Positions 1-8,786 of a DNA stretch of 15,027 nucleotides are shown piece after piece. Position 1 is the stretch's first letter. Each line of letters begins with the position of its first letter. The DNA comes from JAJZQD01 sp021847735 (GTDB taxonomy: Bacteria > Bacillota > Thermincolia > Thermincolales > UBA2595). Location: NCBI GenBank assembly GCA_027324025.1, contig DAHVYW010000048.1:1-15027 (forward strand). The letters run 5' to 3'. The notes beneath the pieces are model-generated. The model did no database searches, was not told where the DNA came from, and saw only the letters and a program-made list of their open reading frames with translations. The translations under genes were made by a program, and so were the position numbers.

Positions 1-344
1 TAAATTAATCCTCCTAATTTTAACTGACCCTTCATTAAATTAAACAATGATTCTATTGTTTCAATGTCGGCCAAAAATACATTGTCAATTTCTCTACCCG
101 CTCTAAACCTTTTAATAATGCTTTGCTCTTCAACACCTTCAGTGAGCCTATTCACGTCAGTATCTAACACTGAAGCGATTTTAGCCAACTCAACACTATT
201 GATTGCCCTGCCACCAGTTTCTATTTTGGTAAGCACTGGTCTACTTACCCCGATAGACTTAGCGAGGCTTTCCTGTGAAAATCCCTTCCGCTCACGAAAT
301 TCACGGATGCGCCCACCTATTTCTTTAAACGTTGGCGCTCTCAT
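1..344 (-). CDS. XRE-family helix-turn-helix regulator, cut by the window edge
   Basis: The minus-strand reading starts at an ATG at 344-342 behind a G-rich ribosome binding site (351-357 on the plus strand) and stays open for 114 codons to the edge. Residues about 9-63 form an XRE/Cro helix-turn-helix: it opens GGRIREFRERKGFSQESLAK, and SRPVLTKIETG is the recognition part. Residues 64-114 look like a linker (RLTEGVEEQS, then FRAGREIDNVF). In this superfamily such a linker often joins to an ImmA/IrrE metalloprotease domain, or precedes a separate ImmA gene; that is inference, since the rest lies outside the window. It is probably an autorepressor: a long palindrome covers its promoter. The last two visible bases (TA) could begin a stop codon, so a complete small protein of 114 residues is also possible. 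Confidence 0.85.
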   Translation of the reverse strand, partial: MRAPTFKEIGGRIREFRERKGFSQESLAKSIGVSRPVLTKIETGGRAINSVELAKIASVLDTDVNRLTEGVEEQSIIKRFRAGREIDNVFLADIETIESLFNLMKGQLKLGGLI

Positions 345-405
345 AATAATCCCCCCCTTTAATGTAATTATAATATATTATTAACCGAAATGGAACATTT
401 ATACG

Positions 406-452
406 TGATATTTTGGATAATGTTCTATAATAGAACATTATCCAAAATATCA
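406..452. promoter_or_regulatory. 47-bp perfect palindrome, probable operator of the XRE regulator
   Basis: Two 23-base arms mirror each other exactly around a single A at 429. The core reads AATGTTCTATAATAGAACATT. It overlaps the best promoter for the XRE gene, which suggests autoregulation. A further half-site-like GGAACATT lies at about 392-399. As RNA it would also fold into a hairpin, but no U-tract follows on the minus strand, so an operator fits better than a terminator. Confidence 0.6.
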
Positions 453-453
453 A
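427..453 (-). promoter_or_regulatory. Putative promoter of the XRE regulator
   Basis: On the minus strand TTGATA (453-448) is followed 15 bases later by TATTAT (432-427), or 17 bases later by TTATAG (430-425). It lies about 80 bases upstream of the start codon and wholly within the palindrome. The plus strand has TATAAT at 426-431 with only a weak GTGATA 15 bases upstream. Confidence 0.4.
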
Positions 454-481
454 AAAATCCTCTTTTTTTTAAATTTTTCGC

Positions 482-508
482 AAAAAATTACCCCCTAAAA
501 GGGGGTAA
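482..508 (-). terminator. Rho-independent terminator of the cdaA-glmS gene group
   Basis: The arms TTACCCCC (488-495) and GGGGGTAA (501-508) enclose a 5-base loop. Read on the minus strand, the hairpin is followed at once by six T (A-run at 482-487). It lies about 107 bases past the glmS stop codon. No T-run follows on the plus strand, so it acts for glmS. Confidence 0.7.
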
Positions 509-521
509 AATAGCAACATTT

Positions 522-577
522 TCTTATTGCACTAAAAGTGACAAGTCTTGTTGCATAAAGTGACACTTCTTATTGCA
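522..577. repeat. Direct repeats of about 24 bases, possibly an IS21-like end
   Basis: Two and a half copies lie head to tail: TCTTATTGCACTAAAAGTGA (from 522), TCTTGTTGCATAAAGTGACA (from 546) and TCTTATTGCA (568-577). Repeated TTGCA...AAGTGACA units are typical of the multiple terminal repeats at IS21-family ends. No transposase is nearby, so this would be a solo end or a scar. The family call rests on resemblance only. It sits between the glmS stop codon and its terminator. Confidence 0.35.
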
Positions 578-614
578 GCATCCACAGTTAGACGACGCTT
601 TTCAACAGCCGCCT

Positions 615-2444
615 CTACTCCACCGTCACACTCTTCGCCAAATTCCGCGGCTTATCCACATCACAGCCCCTGGCCACCGCTATGTGATAGGCCAAAAGCT
701 GCAGCGGAATCACCGTCAGCACCGGGGCCAGAATGCGGTCCGTCTTCGGGATATACACCACATGGTCGACAACCTTCTTAAATTCCTTATTCCCCAGAAA
801 GGTCACACCGATAACCTGGGCGTCACGGGCCTTGACCTCTTTGATATTGCTGACCATCTTATCATACAAATCCATCTGTGTCGCCAGGGCCACCACCGGG
901 ACACCGTCCACAATCAACGCCAGCGTACCGTGCTTCAGTTCACCGGCCGCATATGCCTCGGCATGCATATATGATATTTCCTTCAGCTTCAGACAGCCCT
1001 CCATGGCCACGGCATAATCCAGACCGCGGCCCAGGAAAAAGGTGTTCTGGCACTCGGCGTATTTCTTCAGGAAGCTTTCCAGGTCCTCCAGGTCGTTCAG
1101 AATCGCCTGGGCCTGTTCAGGCAGTTCCCGCATCGCCAAAATCAGCCGCTCGGCATATTCGGCCTTAATGGTTCCCCTAACCTGGGCAAAATGAATTCCC
1201 AGCAGGAACATTGCCACCAACTGGGTGGAGTACGCCTTGGTGGATGCCACCGCTATCTCCGGCCCGGCCCAGGTATAAAGCACATCATCGGCTTCCCGGG
1301 CTACTGAACTGCTGACCACATTCGTAACTGCCAGCACCCGGGCGCCCGCCTTTTTCGATTCCCGCAAAGCCGCCAGAGTATCGGCGGTCTCCCCGGACTG
1401 GCTGATAACGATAACCAGGTCACCCTTATTGATAATGGGGTTGCGGTAGCGGAATTCAGACGCGATATCTATCGTCACCGGGATTCTGGCCAGGTCCTCT
1501 ATCACATATTTGCCAACCATCCCCGCATGGTATGCGGTCCCGCAGGCCACAATAAAAATATTGCGCAAACCCTTGATTTCATCGGCAGTCATGCTAAATT
1601 CCTGCAGGACGATTTGTTTGTTATCTGCCGAAATCCTGCCGCTGAAGGTTTCTCTGATGGCCTTGGGCTGTTCGTAAATTTCCTTCAGCATGAAATGGGG
1701 GTAACCGCCTTTTTCCGCGGCCACGGCATCCCACTCCACATGGAAGATATCCTTTTTGATTTCGTTACCGTCAATGTCGGTGACTGTAACGCCCTTTTTA
1801 GTCAGGATAACAAATTCCCCGTCATTGATAATGTAATTATCCCTGGTGTAGGCCAGGGTAGCAGGAATGTCAGAGGCCAAAAAGTATTCATCCTTGCCCA
1901 GGCCCACTACCAGCGGGCTGTCTTTGCGGGCTGCCACCAGTTTGCCCGGCTCCTTTTTGGCCAAAGCCACCATAGCGAATGAACCGTGCAGTTTCCTGGC
2001 AACTTCGCGGACAGCCGCCGCCAAATCTCCTTTGTAAAAATGTTCTATCAGGTGGGGCAAGACTTCGGTATCAGTTTCAGACACAAATTCATGCCCTTCA
2101 GACTCAAGCCACTCCTTTAATTCCAGGTAATTCTCAATTATCCCGTTGTGCACAACAGCAAACTCCCCCGTGCAGTCCGTATGGGGATGGGAGTTAACAT
2201 CTGACGGCCTCCCGTGAGTCGCCCAGCGGGTATGGCCGATACCCACATTCCCCTCGGGGGTATAAGTTTTAATTTTTTCCTCCAGTTTTGCCATCTTGCC
2301 GACGCTCTTCACAACCAGGATCTTGTTTTTCTCTATGACGGCAACACCCGCGGAGTCATACCCGCGGTATTCAAGCTTTTTTAACCCATCTATTAAAACC
2401 GGGACTACCGGTTTAGAACCAATATAACCAACAATTCCACACAT
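615..2444 (-). CDS. glmS: Glutamine--fructose-6-phosphate aminotransferase (isomerizing)
   Basis: It converts fructose-6-P and glutamine to glucosamine-6-P, the first committed step to UDP-GlcNAc, in the cytosol. The start is set by chemistry: the protein must begin MCGIVGYIG, because Cys2, exposed after Met removal, is the glutaminase nucleophile. This ATG (2444-2442) has GGAGG ten bases upstream, so an upstream in-frame extension of 14 codons is not used. Residues 2-220 are the class II glutamine amidotransferase domain (HTRWATHG at 71-78, HNGIIENY at 99-106). Two SIS sugar-isomerase domains follow (VACGTAYHAG at 299-308, ISQSGETADT at 347-356), ending in KPRNLAKSVTVE. The length of 609 aa equals that of E. 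coli GlmS. It is last in the group, 568 bases after glmM, and is controlled by the ribozyme in its leader. Confidence 0.97.
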   Translation of the reverse strand: MCGIVGYIGSKPVVPVLIDGLKKLEYRGYDSAGVAVIEKNKILVVKSVGKMAKLEEKIKTYTPEGNVGIGHTRWATHGRPSDVNSHPHTDCTGEFAVVHNGIIENYLELKEWLESEGHEFVSETDTEVLPHLIEHFYKGDLAAAVREVARKLHGSFAMVALAKKEPGKLVAARKDSPLVVGLGKDEYFLASDIPATLAYTRDNYIINDGEFVILTKKGVTVTDIDGNEIKKDIFHVEWDAVAAEKGGYPHFMLKEIYEQPKAIRETFSGRISADNKQIVLQEFSMTADEIKGLRNIFIVACGTAYHAGMVGKYVIEDLARIPVTIDIASEFRYRNPIINKGDLVIVISQSGETADTLAALRESKKAGARVLAVTNVVSSSVAREADDVLYTWAGPEIAVASTKAYSTQLVAMFLLGIHFAQVRGTIKAEYAERLILAMRELPEQAQAILNDLEDLESFLKKYAECQNTFFLGRGLDYAVAMEGCLKLKEISYMHAEAYAAGELKHGTLALIVDGVPVVALATQMDLYDKMVSNIKEVKARDAQVIGVTFLGNKEFKKVVDHVVYIPKTDRILAPVLTVIPLQLLAYHIAVARGCDVDKPRNLAKSVTVE

Positions 2445-2466
2445 GTAGTAATAACCTCCGCTTAAT

Positions 2467-2499
2467 GGAAGGTTTACTTGCTTCACTCGTAAACCTTCC
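2467..2499 (-). promoter_or_regulatory. Perfect hairpin between glmS ribozyme and glmS ribosome binding site
   Basis: The 11-base arms GGAAGGTTTAC (2467-2477) and GTAAACCTTCC (2489-2499) enclose an 11-base loop. It starts where the ribozyme ends and finishes about seven bases before the GGAGG of glmS. No T-run follows, so it is not an ordinary terminator. It may stabilise the 3' cleavage product or shape access to the binding site; both are inference. Confidence 0.5.
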
Positions 2500-2696
2500 G
2501 ATTATCCCACCGGACACCTTTGTACCGCCCGTCACCGGGCGTTTTTGTATGCCTTTTTACGGTTGTGGTATAACCGGGGGGCACCCGCCGAATCTCGATA
2601 ATCCCCCATCCTCGTCAACTCGCATTAGTCGGCAAATCGGCAGTTGGCAGTTGGCAGTAGCCGGAGCCGGCCGCGCTAATCCTGAGTTCAGGCGCT
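2500..2696 (-). ncRNA. glmS ribozyme (glucosamine-6-phosphate self-cleaving riboswitch)
   Basis: On the minus strand the leader carries the conserved glmS ribozyme core in order. AGCGCC comes first, with the expected cleavage between A2696 and G2695. The P1 strands follow (AACTC and ATTAG at 2688-2676; CTAAT and GAGTT at 2628-2617). Then come GTTGACGAGG (2619-2610), TATCGAGA (2600-2593) and GGCGGGTGCC (2589-2580). A P4-like hairpin GCCCG-GTGA-CGGGC and GTCCGG close the fold. In Firmicutes this RNA cleaves itself when glucosamine-6-P binds, exposing a 5'-OH end that RNase J degrades. The 3' limit is approximate. The loop of P1 is unusually long (47 bases) and holds a tandem heptamer. Confidence 0.92.
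2639..2659. repeat. Three GGCAGTT-type heptamers in the P1 loop of the glmS ribozyme
   Basis: GGCAGTT, GGCAGTT and GGCAGTA lie head to tail. They fall in the terminal loop of ribozyme helix P1, outside the catalytic core. The unit is the complement of the TACTGCC array at 2955-3017, differing at one base in most copies. Confidence 0.8.
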
Positions 2697-2847
2697 GGTC
2701 AATACGTAAGTTTAAATTCGTTTTCCTTATTAATTTTCCATATTAAATTGTATTTTCAATTTTCCCCTATTCAATTGTCTGCCCGAAATTGCCCGCATCA
2801 CCCCTTTCAATAAATCTATTCACTAATCCACCAATTTATCTTTGCCA

Positions 2848-2898
2848 CGTTTCGCATTGAGCGAAACGCGGGTAAATGGTTGGTTTGCTCCGCAAACC
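2848..2898. repeat. Pair of small perfect inverted repeats, glmM-glmS gap
   Basis: CGTTTCGC-ATTGA-GCGAAACG (2848-2868) is followed by GGTTTGC-TCC-GCAAACC (2882-2898). Neither has a T-run on either strand, so they do not look like terminators. Twin hairpins of this sort can be dispersed REP-like repeats, which cannot be judged from one copy. They lie between the glmM stop codon and the ribozyme. Confidence 0.5.
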
Positions 2899-2951
2899 TC
2901 AATTATACTACCACTGCTCACTGCACTACTGTCCACTATCGAACGTGCACT

Positions 2952-4362
<1,411 letters not shown>

Positions 4363-4366
4363 ACTA

Positions 4367-5977
4367 TTATTCTTCCTTTCTGTATCGGCAGATTAACGCT
4401 TCAGCCGCCTTAATCCCGTCAACGGCAGCACTAACGATTCCCCCGGCATAGCCGGCCCCCTCACCGGCCGGGTACAAACCCCCAATCCCCACCGATTCCC
4501 CGTTTGAGTCCCTGACAAGGCGGACAGGTGCCGACGTCCTCGTCTCAACACCGGTAAGCACCGCCTCCGGTAAAGCAAACCCTTTCAGCTTGCGGTCAAA
4601 AGCCCCAATTGCCTCTTCCAGCATTGAAGTCACATATCCGGGCAGACATTCGTGTATATCACCTGGTTCCAGACCGGGCCTGTAAGATGCCCACGGTGCC
4701 GCATCCAAACTGGTGGAAGCCCTGCCTGCCAGGAAATCGCCGGCCAACTGGGCAGGTGCATTATAATTGCTTCCCCCGGCACGAAAAGCCGCCCTTTCCC
4801 ATTTACGCTGGTATTCCACCCCGGCCAGGGGATGGGTGTTCACATAATCATCAGGATTAACAGAAACAACCACGGCACTGTTGGCCACACCGGTATCCCG
4901 GGCGTAGTCGCTCATTCCGTTAACCACAACAGTATTCTCTTCCGAAGCGGCAGCCACCACGCTCCCCCCGGGACACATACAAAATGTATAAGCAGCCCGC
5001 TCCATCTCATCGTTTTTGTACACCAACTGGTAATCGGCCGCGCCGAGTTTGGGATGGCCGGCATACCGGCCGTACTGGGCGCTGTCTATTACACCCTGTG
5101 GGTGTTCAACCCTTACTCCGATGGAAAAAGCCTTCTGCTCAACCAGGCATCCCGACTTTTCCAGCATCTCGTATGTATCGCGGGCACTGTGGCCAATTGC
5201 AAGAATAACCGCCTTTGCGGGAACCTGCCGCTGCCCGTTGATAACAACTCCGGTGACCCGGCCGCTTTCGAGGAGCAACTCTGTAACCCGGGAACCGAAA
5301 ATTACTTCCCCGCCCATATCCTGCAGGGATAAGCGCAGGTTTTTCACTACCGTCCTGAGCCTGTCAGTCCCAATATGGGGTTTATGCAAAAAAAGTATCT
5401 CCTCCGGCGCTCCTGCCCTGACGAAATCTTCCAGCACCCCTCTCACCCGCGGGTCATTAATCCGGGTAGTCAACTTGCCGTCGGAAAAGGTACCCGCTCC
5501 CCCTTCTCCAAATTGTACATTAGATTCAGGGTCAAGTAAACGATTTAACCAAAACTCATCCACACTGGCGGCCCGTGTATCCACATCCTGACCGCGTTCA
5601 AAAATCAAAGGGCGGTATCCATATCTGGCAAGAGCAAGAGCCGCAAAAATTCCGGCCGGTCCGGCACCAATTATTACTGGCCTGCTCTCCAGGGGAATAT
5701 TGCCCGGTATTAGTTCAAGGTCAGGTTCAGGCTCTCTAAGGGTTACCCCGGAAGAATGCCGGCGGGCCAGTTTTTTTACGCCCTTAAGGGTCAATTCGAC
5801 ATCCACAGTATAAACAAAACAGAGCCGTCCTTTATCCCTGGCGTCGAGAGCCTTTTTTACAGTACGGTAACCCCGGATTTCTCCCGGCGATACGGTGAGT
5901 TTCTTGGCAATTAGACCAGACAAATCTGCCGGGTCCCTGTCAATTTCAACTTTGATATCTGTTACCCGGTAGACCAT
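4367..5977 (-). CDS. FAD-dependent oxidoreductase, COG2509 type
   Basis: A 536-aa cytosolic flavoprotein with no signal peptide. Residues 1-90 are an N-terminal domain typical of COG2509 proteins. VIIGAGPAGIFAALALARYG (101-120) is the FAD-binding Rossmann motif, followed by an acidic ERG at 127-129. GEGGAGTFSDGKLTTR begins at 157 and is a family signature. GLYPAGEGAGYAGG (500-513) is the C-terminal FAD contact. The substrate is unknown; family members are annotated only as FAD-dependent dehydrogenases. The start has AGGGGG upstream (GGGGGACACTATG). It sits between cdaR and glmM, four bases from the latter, so a link to cell-wall precursor or redox control is possible but not shown. A likely promoter of its own lies in the 117-base gap upstream. 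Confidence 0.88.
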   Translation of the reverse strand: MVYRVTDIKVEIDRDPADLSGLIAKKLTVSPGEIRGYRTVKKALDARDKGRLCFVYTVDVELTLKGVKKLARRHSSGVTLREPEPDLELIPGNIPLESRPVIIGAGPAGIFAALALARYGYRPLIFERGQDVDTRAASVDEFWLNRLLDPESNVQFGEGGAGTFSDGKLTTRINDPRVRGVLEDFVRAGAPEEILFLHKPHIGTDRLRTVVKNLRLSLQDMGGEVIFGSRVTELLLESGRVTGVVINGQRQVPAKAVILAIGHSARDTYEMLEKSGCLVEQKAFSIGVRVEHPQGVIDSAQYGRYAGHPKLGAADYQLVYKNDEMERAAYTFCMCPGGSVVAAASEENTVVVNGMSDYARDTGVANSAVVVSVNPDDYVNTHPLAGVEYQRKWERAAFRAGGSNYNAPAQLAGDFLAGRASTSLDAAPWASYRPGLEPGDIHECLPGYVTSMLEEAIGAFDRKLKGFALPEAVLTGVETRTSAPVRLVRDSNGESVGIGGLYPAGEGAGYAGGIVSAAVDGIKAAEALICRYRKEE

Positions 5978-6034
5978 AGTGTCCCCCTGTCCCCGAGGCC
6001 AAAAATGATAAACTTCGTCCCAAACATAACAATT

Positions 6035-6063
6035 ATTATATCATATAAGACCGTCAATGTATA
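6035..6063 (-). promoter_or_regulatory. Putative promoter for FAD oxidoreductase-glmM
   Basis: In the 117-base gap after cdaR the minus strand has TATACA (6063-6058), 17 bases, then a perfect TATAAT (6040-6035). This would give FAD oxidoreductase and glmM an extra start of transcription inside the gene group. The -35 box matches the consensus at 4 of 6 bases. Confidence 0.4.
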
Positions 6064-6094
6064 ATATGCACTACCCCGGGATGTCAGTTACGCT

Positions 6095-7021
6095 TTACTC
6101 CCGTCCTATTTTAACCAGCACTTTCAATGACTGCCTGTTAGCCGCCACTCCATTTGGCAGGTCAGGTTCTATATTCATAAATACATCATTTGCAGCCCCG
6201 GTTATGTCAATGGGCCTTGTAAAAACCCGGGGAAGGCCGTTTAATACATTTAGTTCACCTGTAATAACCAACTCCGGCGGCTCAACCACCGTCATTTTCA
6301 CAGCATACCCTTTGGCCGGCTCCCCTGTTATTTGGGGAACGGCCTGAACTGTTTTAGTCGGCATGTCAGGTACAATAGAAACAAGGATATCAACAGACGG
6401 GGGACTTCTTTTGACAAGCCCTTCCTCCAGGTAACTGCCGGTTTCGTCAATTACCCTTACCGGTACCGTCCCACCGAAGGACCTGTCCCTATCTTTGAGA
6501 TTAATATCCGCTGTGGCAAAATCAACCCTGTCAAGAATTCCCTTAGGTCCCCTCAGGATGACCTCCTCAGGCTTTGTGTCTGCCGCAAAAACCTTGAATC
6601 CCGACCTGGTCTCGTTTTCCGAATGAATCTTGACCGGAACCTGCTTCTCGGCCAACGGTTCTAGTTTTACCGTTACCTCCTGCGGTCTCAGGTCAACAAT
6701 CTTGACTCCCGTCGGTGCCTTAACCTGTACCGGCACCACAGTTTTACCCGCCTTAGCCGAACTTAGGTCCACAAAGACCTGGATGGCCCGGGGGTTCAAT
6801 TCTGCTATCACGTTTTGATTAGCCTGAACCCGCACATTGATGCTGCCGGGAATTTCTGAGACTGCGAGGTTGGCCCCGACTCCCCGTACCTCAACCGGGA
6901 CTGCTTTAAACTCCTGTTCTTTTGTAGGGTTTTGGTCATTTGACACATATACCCATAATACAACCGCCATCAGCAGCGCGAGTATCTTAAGGCCCCAATC
7001 ACCTTTACCGAATCTGGGCAC
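6095..7021 (-). CDS. cdaR: CdaA regulatory protein, YbbR-domain
   Basis: A 308-aa protein with a short cytosolic N-terminus, one membrane segment (about 11-27, LKILALLMAVVLWVYVS) and a long extracytoplasmic part of about three YbbR repeats (roughly 40-125, 126-212 and 213-305). Each repeat is rich in beta strands of the type PVEVRG, VPVQVKAP and VPVKIHSE. In Firmicutes CdaR binds the diadenylate cyclase CdaA and tunes c-di-AMP synthesis. The start is GTG at 7021-7019, three bases after the cdaA stop codon, as expected for linked translation. The later start codons considered would remove the membrane anchor. The family call is firm; the direction of control (activation or inhibition) varies between species. 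Confidence 0.92.
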   Translation of the reverse strand: MPRFGKGDWGLKILALLMAVVLWVYVSNDQNPTKEQEFKAVPVEVRGVGANLAVSEIPGSINVRVQANQNVIAELNPRAIQVFVDLSSAKAGKTVVPVQVKAPTGVKIVDLRPQEVTVKLEPLAEKQVPVKIHSENETRSGFKVFAADTKPEEVILRGPKGILDRVDFATADINLKDRDRSFGGTVPVRVIDETGSYLEEGLVKRSPPSVDILVSIVPDMPTKTVQAVPQITGEPAKGYAVKMTVVEPPELVITGELNVLNGLPRVFTRPIDITGAANDVFMNIEPDLPNGVAANRQSLKVLVKIGRE

Positions 7022-7024
7022 GGC

Positions 7025-7828
7025 TTACGACCTCCAATTCCAAAAAGATACCTGGTTAATTGTCTTTTGGTCCAACATTTCTGACAGAACTTCCCGCAGA
7101 CTTTTTTCGTCTAGATACCGGGTGAGTTTTCCGTCATGGGCTGCCGAAATAACCCCCGTTTCCTCGGAAACTATAAGGGTAACGGCATCCGATATCTCCG
7201 AAATACCTATGGCCGCCCTGTGCCTGGTTCCCAACTCCTTACTCAGATTAGGGTTTTCCGTTAGCGGCAAAAAACAGCCGGCCGAAGCCACCCGGTCACC
7301 CCTGATTATTACAGCCCCATCATGTAACGGCGAATTAGGTATAAATATATTTATTAAAAATTCTCCGGAAATCACGCTATCCAGCTTTATTCCAGTTTCA
7401 ATGTAATCGTTAATCCCGGTTTCCCTTTCTATGACGATAAGGGCACCCATCTTGTTCTTGGCCATTACCAGTGCGGCGCGGACAATTTCATTAATTATCC
7501 TGGTTGTATCCTCTTCTCCTAGAAAAACAAGGGGTCTGGTAAAGAATTTACCCCTTCCGAGGCGTTCCAGGGCCCGCCGCAGCTCAGGCTGGAAAACCAC
7601 AGGAATTGCTACAATGAGCATGCCCTGGATGCTCTTCAAAATCCAATTTATGGTGTAAAGGCCCAGCAAACTACTAATGGTGGTGGCTATCAGAAGAACC
7701 ACCAGCCCTTTCAGGAGCTGGACCGCCCGCGTCCCTTTAATCCATAGAAACAACTTGTAGATTAAAGCTGCCACTACCAGCATATCGATAATATTGATAA
7801 AACTGATTGTAGGCAGCTGAAACAACAT
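7025..7828 (-). CDS. cdaA: Diadenylate cyclase CdaA
   Basis: It condenses two ATP to the second messenger c-di-AMP, which controls potassium and osmolyte uptake and cell-wall homeostasis. The first 80 residues hold three membrane segments (about 10-30, 38-58 and 62-79). The cytosolic DAC domain follows from about residue 95, with both catalytic motifs intact: DGA (170-172, in SPLHDGAVII) and RHR (202-204, in GTRHRAAIGISE). At 267 aa it is normal length. The ATG has AGGTG upstream. It is first in the group cdaA-cdaR-oxidoreductase-glmM-glmS and divergent from the DUF881/sbp genes, with 251 bases between them. No convincing promoter consensus was found on the minus strand of that gap. Confidence 0.96.
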   Translation of the reverse strand: MLFQLPTISFINIIDMLVVAALIYKLFLWIKGTRAVQLLKGLVVLLIATTISSLLGLYTINWILKSIQGMLIVAIPVVFQPELRRALERLGRGKFFTRPLVFLGEEDTTRIINEIVRAALVMAKNKMGALIVIERETGINDYIETGIKLDSVISGEFLINIFIPNSPLHDGAVIIRGDRVASAGCFLPLTENPNLSKELGTRHRAAIGISEISDAVTLIVSEETGVISAAHDGKLTRYLDEKSLREVLSEMLDQKTINQVSFWNWRS

Positions 7829-8027
7829 TCAAACACCTCATTCCTGTCGGTGGGAGTACTTACACCAGCCTGTAATATTATGTGTAAAACGTCTGCCGGT
7901 TAGCCTTATAGTACCCTTAATGTCTTTAATTCGACACGGAATAAATTGTCCCCTTTTTCTACATTCGTTTTTCCTGAAAATACCTTAACTGCATGTATTT
8001 CTTAGCTTATTAAGCAGGAGTTTATTT

Positions 8028-8056
8028 TTGATTATAGAATAGTATTCTAGTATGTT
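8028..8056 (+). promoter_or_regulatory. Possible promoter and palindrome ahead of the DUF881 genes
   Basis: TTGATT (8028-8033), 17 bases, then TATGTT (8051-8056) is a fair promoter match. It starts transcription very close to the ribosome binding site GGGAG (about 8066), which weakens it. Between the boxes lies a perfect 15-base palindrome TAGAATA-G-TATTCTA (8035-8049), a candidate operator. The rest of the gap 7829-8079 shows nothing clear. Confidence 0.3.
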
Positions 8057-8079
8057 TAGATTGAAGGGAGCATCCTGCC

Positions 8080-8784
8080 TTGAAACTGGAAAAGTGGCAC
8101 CTATCCATTACCCTCGTCTGTCTTTTATTTGGCACCCTGTTCACATCTAACCTTAAAATCCAGTTGCAGGAATTTAACCCTATGGCCGCAAGGAACAAGA
8201 CCTTGGTAAATGTCATCAAAACCCAGGAAACGAAAAACCGCGACCTGGAATCAGAAATCGCGGAAATCCGCGAAAAAGTGGAAACCTATCACTCTACAAA
8301 AACCGGCCAAACTAGGTTTGAACCCCTGAAAAACAATATTGACGAACTAAAATTCCTGGCGGGGTTGACCGCGGTCGAGGGTCCGGGAGTCGTAATCACT
8401 ATGGATGACCAGGAAAAGGCACGTACAGCTAAAGACCCGGAAAACTACCTGATTCACTATTCCAGTATTTTATATATTGTAAACGAACTTCGCGCCGCCG
8501 GGGCGGAAGCAATTTCCGTTAATGATGACAGGGTCGTGTCCACCACTGACATCCGATGCGCCGGAAGTATCATCCTGGTAAATACTCACAGGCTGGCGCC
8601 GCCCTATGAAATAAGAGCAATCGGCGACCCCCAGCAGTTGGAGGAGGCCGTCAGGGCCGGAGAATATAATGCCCTGGAACTCGGGAAATTCCCGGTGACC
8701 CTTGAAAAGCATACCATAGCTATCCAGCCATACAAGGGAAGTTATACATTTAACTACGCAATACCCCCGAAGGAAGGTGTATAG
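8080..8784 (+). CDS. DUF881 membrane protein (YlxW/YlxX-like), first copy
   Basis: A 234-aa protein with one N-terminal membrane segment (about 8-23), a predicted coiled coil (about 40-72) and an extracytoplasmic DUF881 domain. The domain shows GPGVVITMDD (101-110), a NELRAAGAEAISVND stretch (135-149) and PPYEIRAIGDP (174-184). The start is a TTG at 8080; GGGAG lies about ten bases upstream, and no later start keeps the membrane anchor. In Bacillus the related ylxW and ylxX lie in the division cluster before ftsA-ftsZ, and their function is unknown. Here the gene heads a three-gene set with sbp and a second DUF881 gene, two bases before sbp. A role at the envelope or divisome is inference. 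Confidence 0.88.
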   Translation: MKLEKWHLSITLVCLLFGTLFTSNLKIQLQEFNPMAARNKTLVNVIKTQETKNRDLESEIAEIREKVETYHSTKTGQTRFEPLKNNIDELKFLAGLTAVEGPGVVITMDDQEKARTAKDPENYLIHYSSILYIVNELRAAGAEAISVNDDRVVSTTDIRCAGSIILVNTHRLAPPYEIRAIGDPQQLEEAVRAGEYNALELGKFPVTLEKHTIAIQPYKGSYTFNYAIPPKEGV

Positions 8785-8786
8785 TA

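Noticed and set aside
64..384. Plus-strand open frame of 106 codons
   Set aside because: It is antisense to the XRE gene, which has a clear helix-turn-helix and ribosome binding site; the plus frame looks like no known protein.
2445..2486. Fourteen-codon N-terminal extension of glmS
   Set aside because: GlmS needs Cys directly after the initiator Met, and GGAGG is placed for the ATG at 2444; the extension overlaps the hairpin after the ribozyme.
7829..8079. A promoter for cdaA on the minus strand
   Set aside because: TACTAT and CATAAT occur, but no acceptable -35 box is found 15-18 bases upstream of either, so no entry was made.
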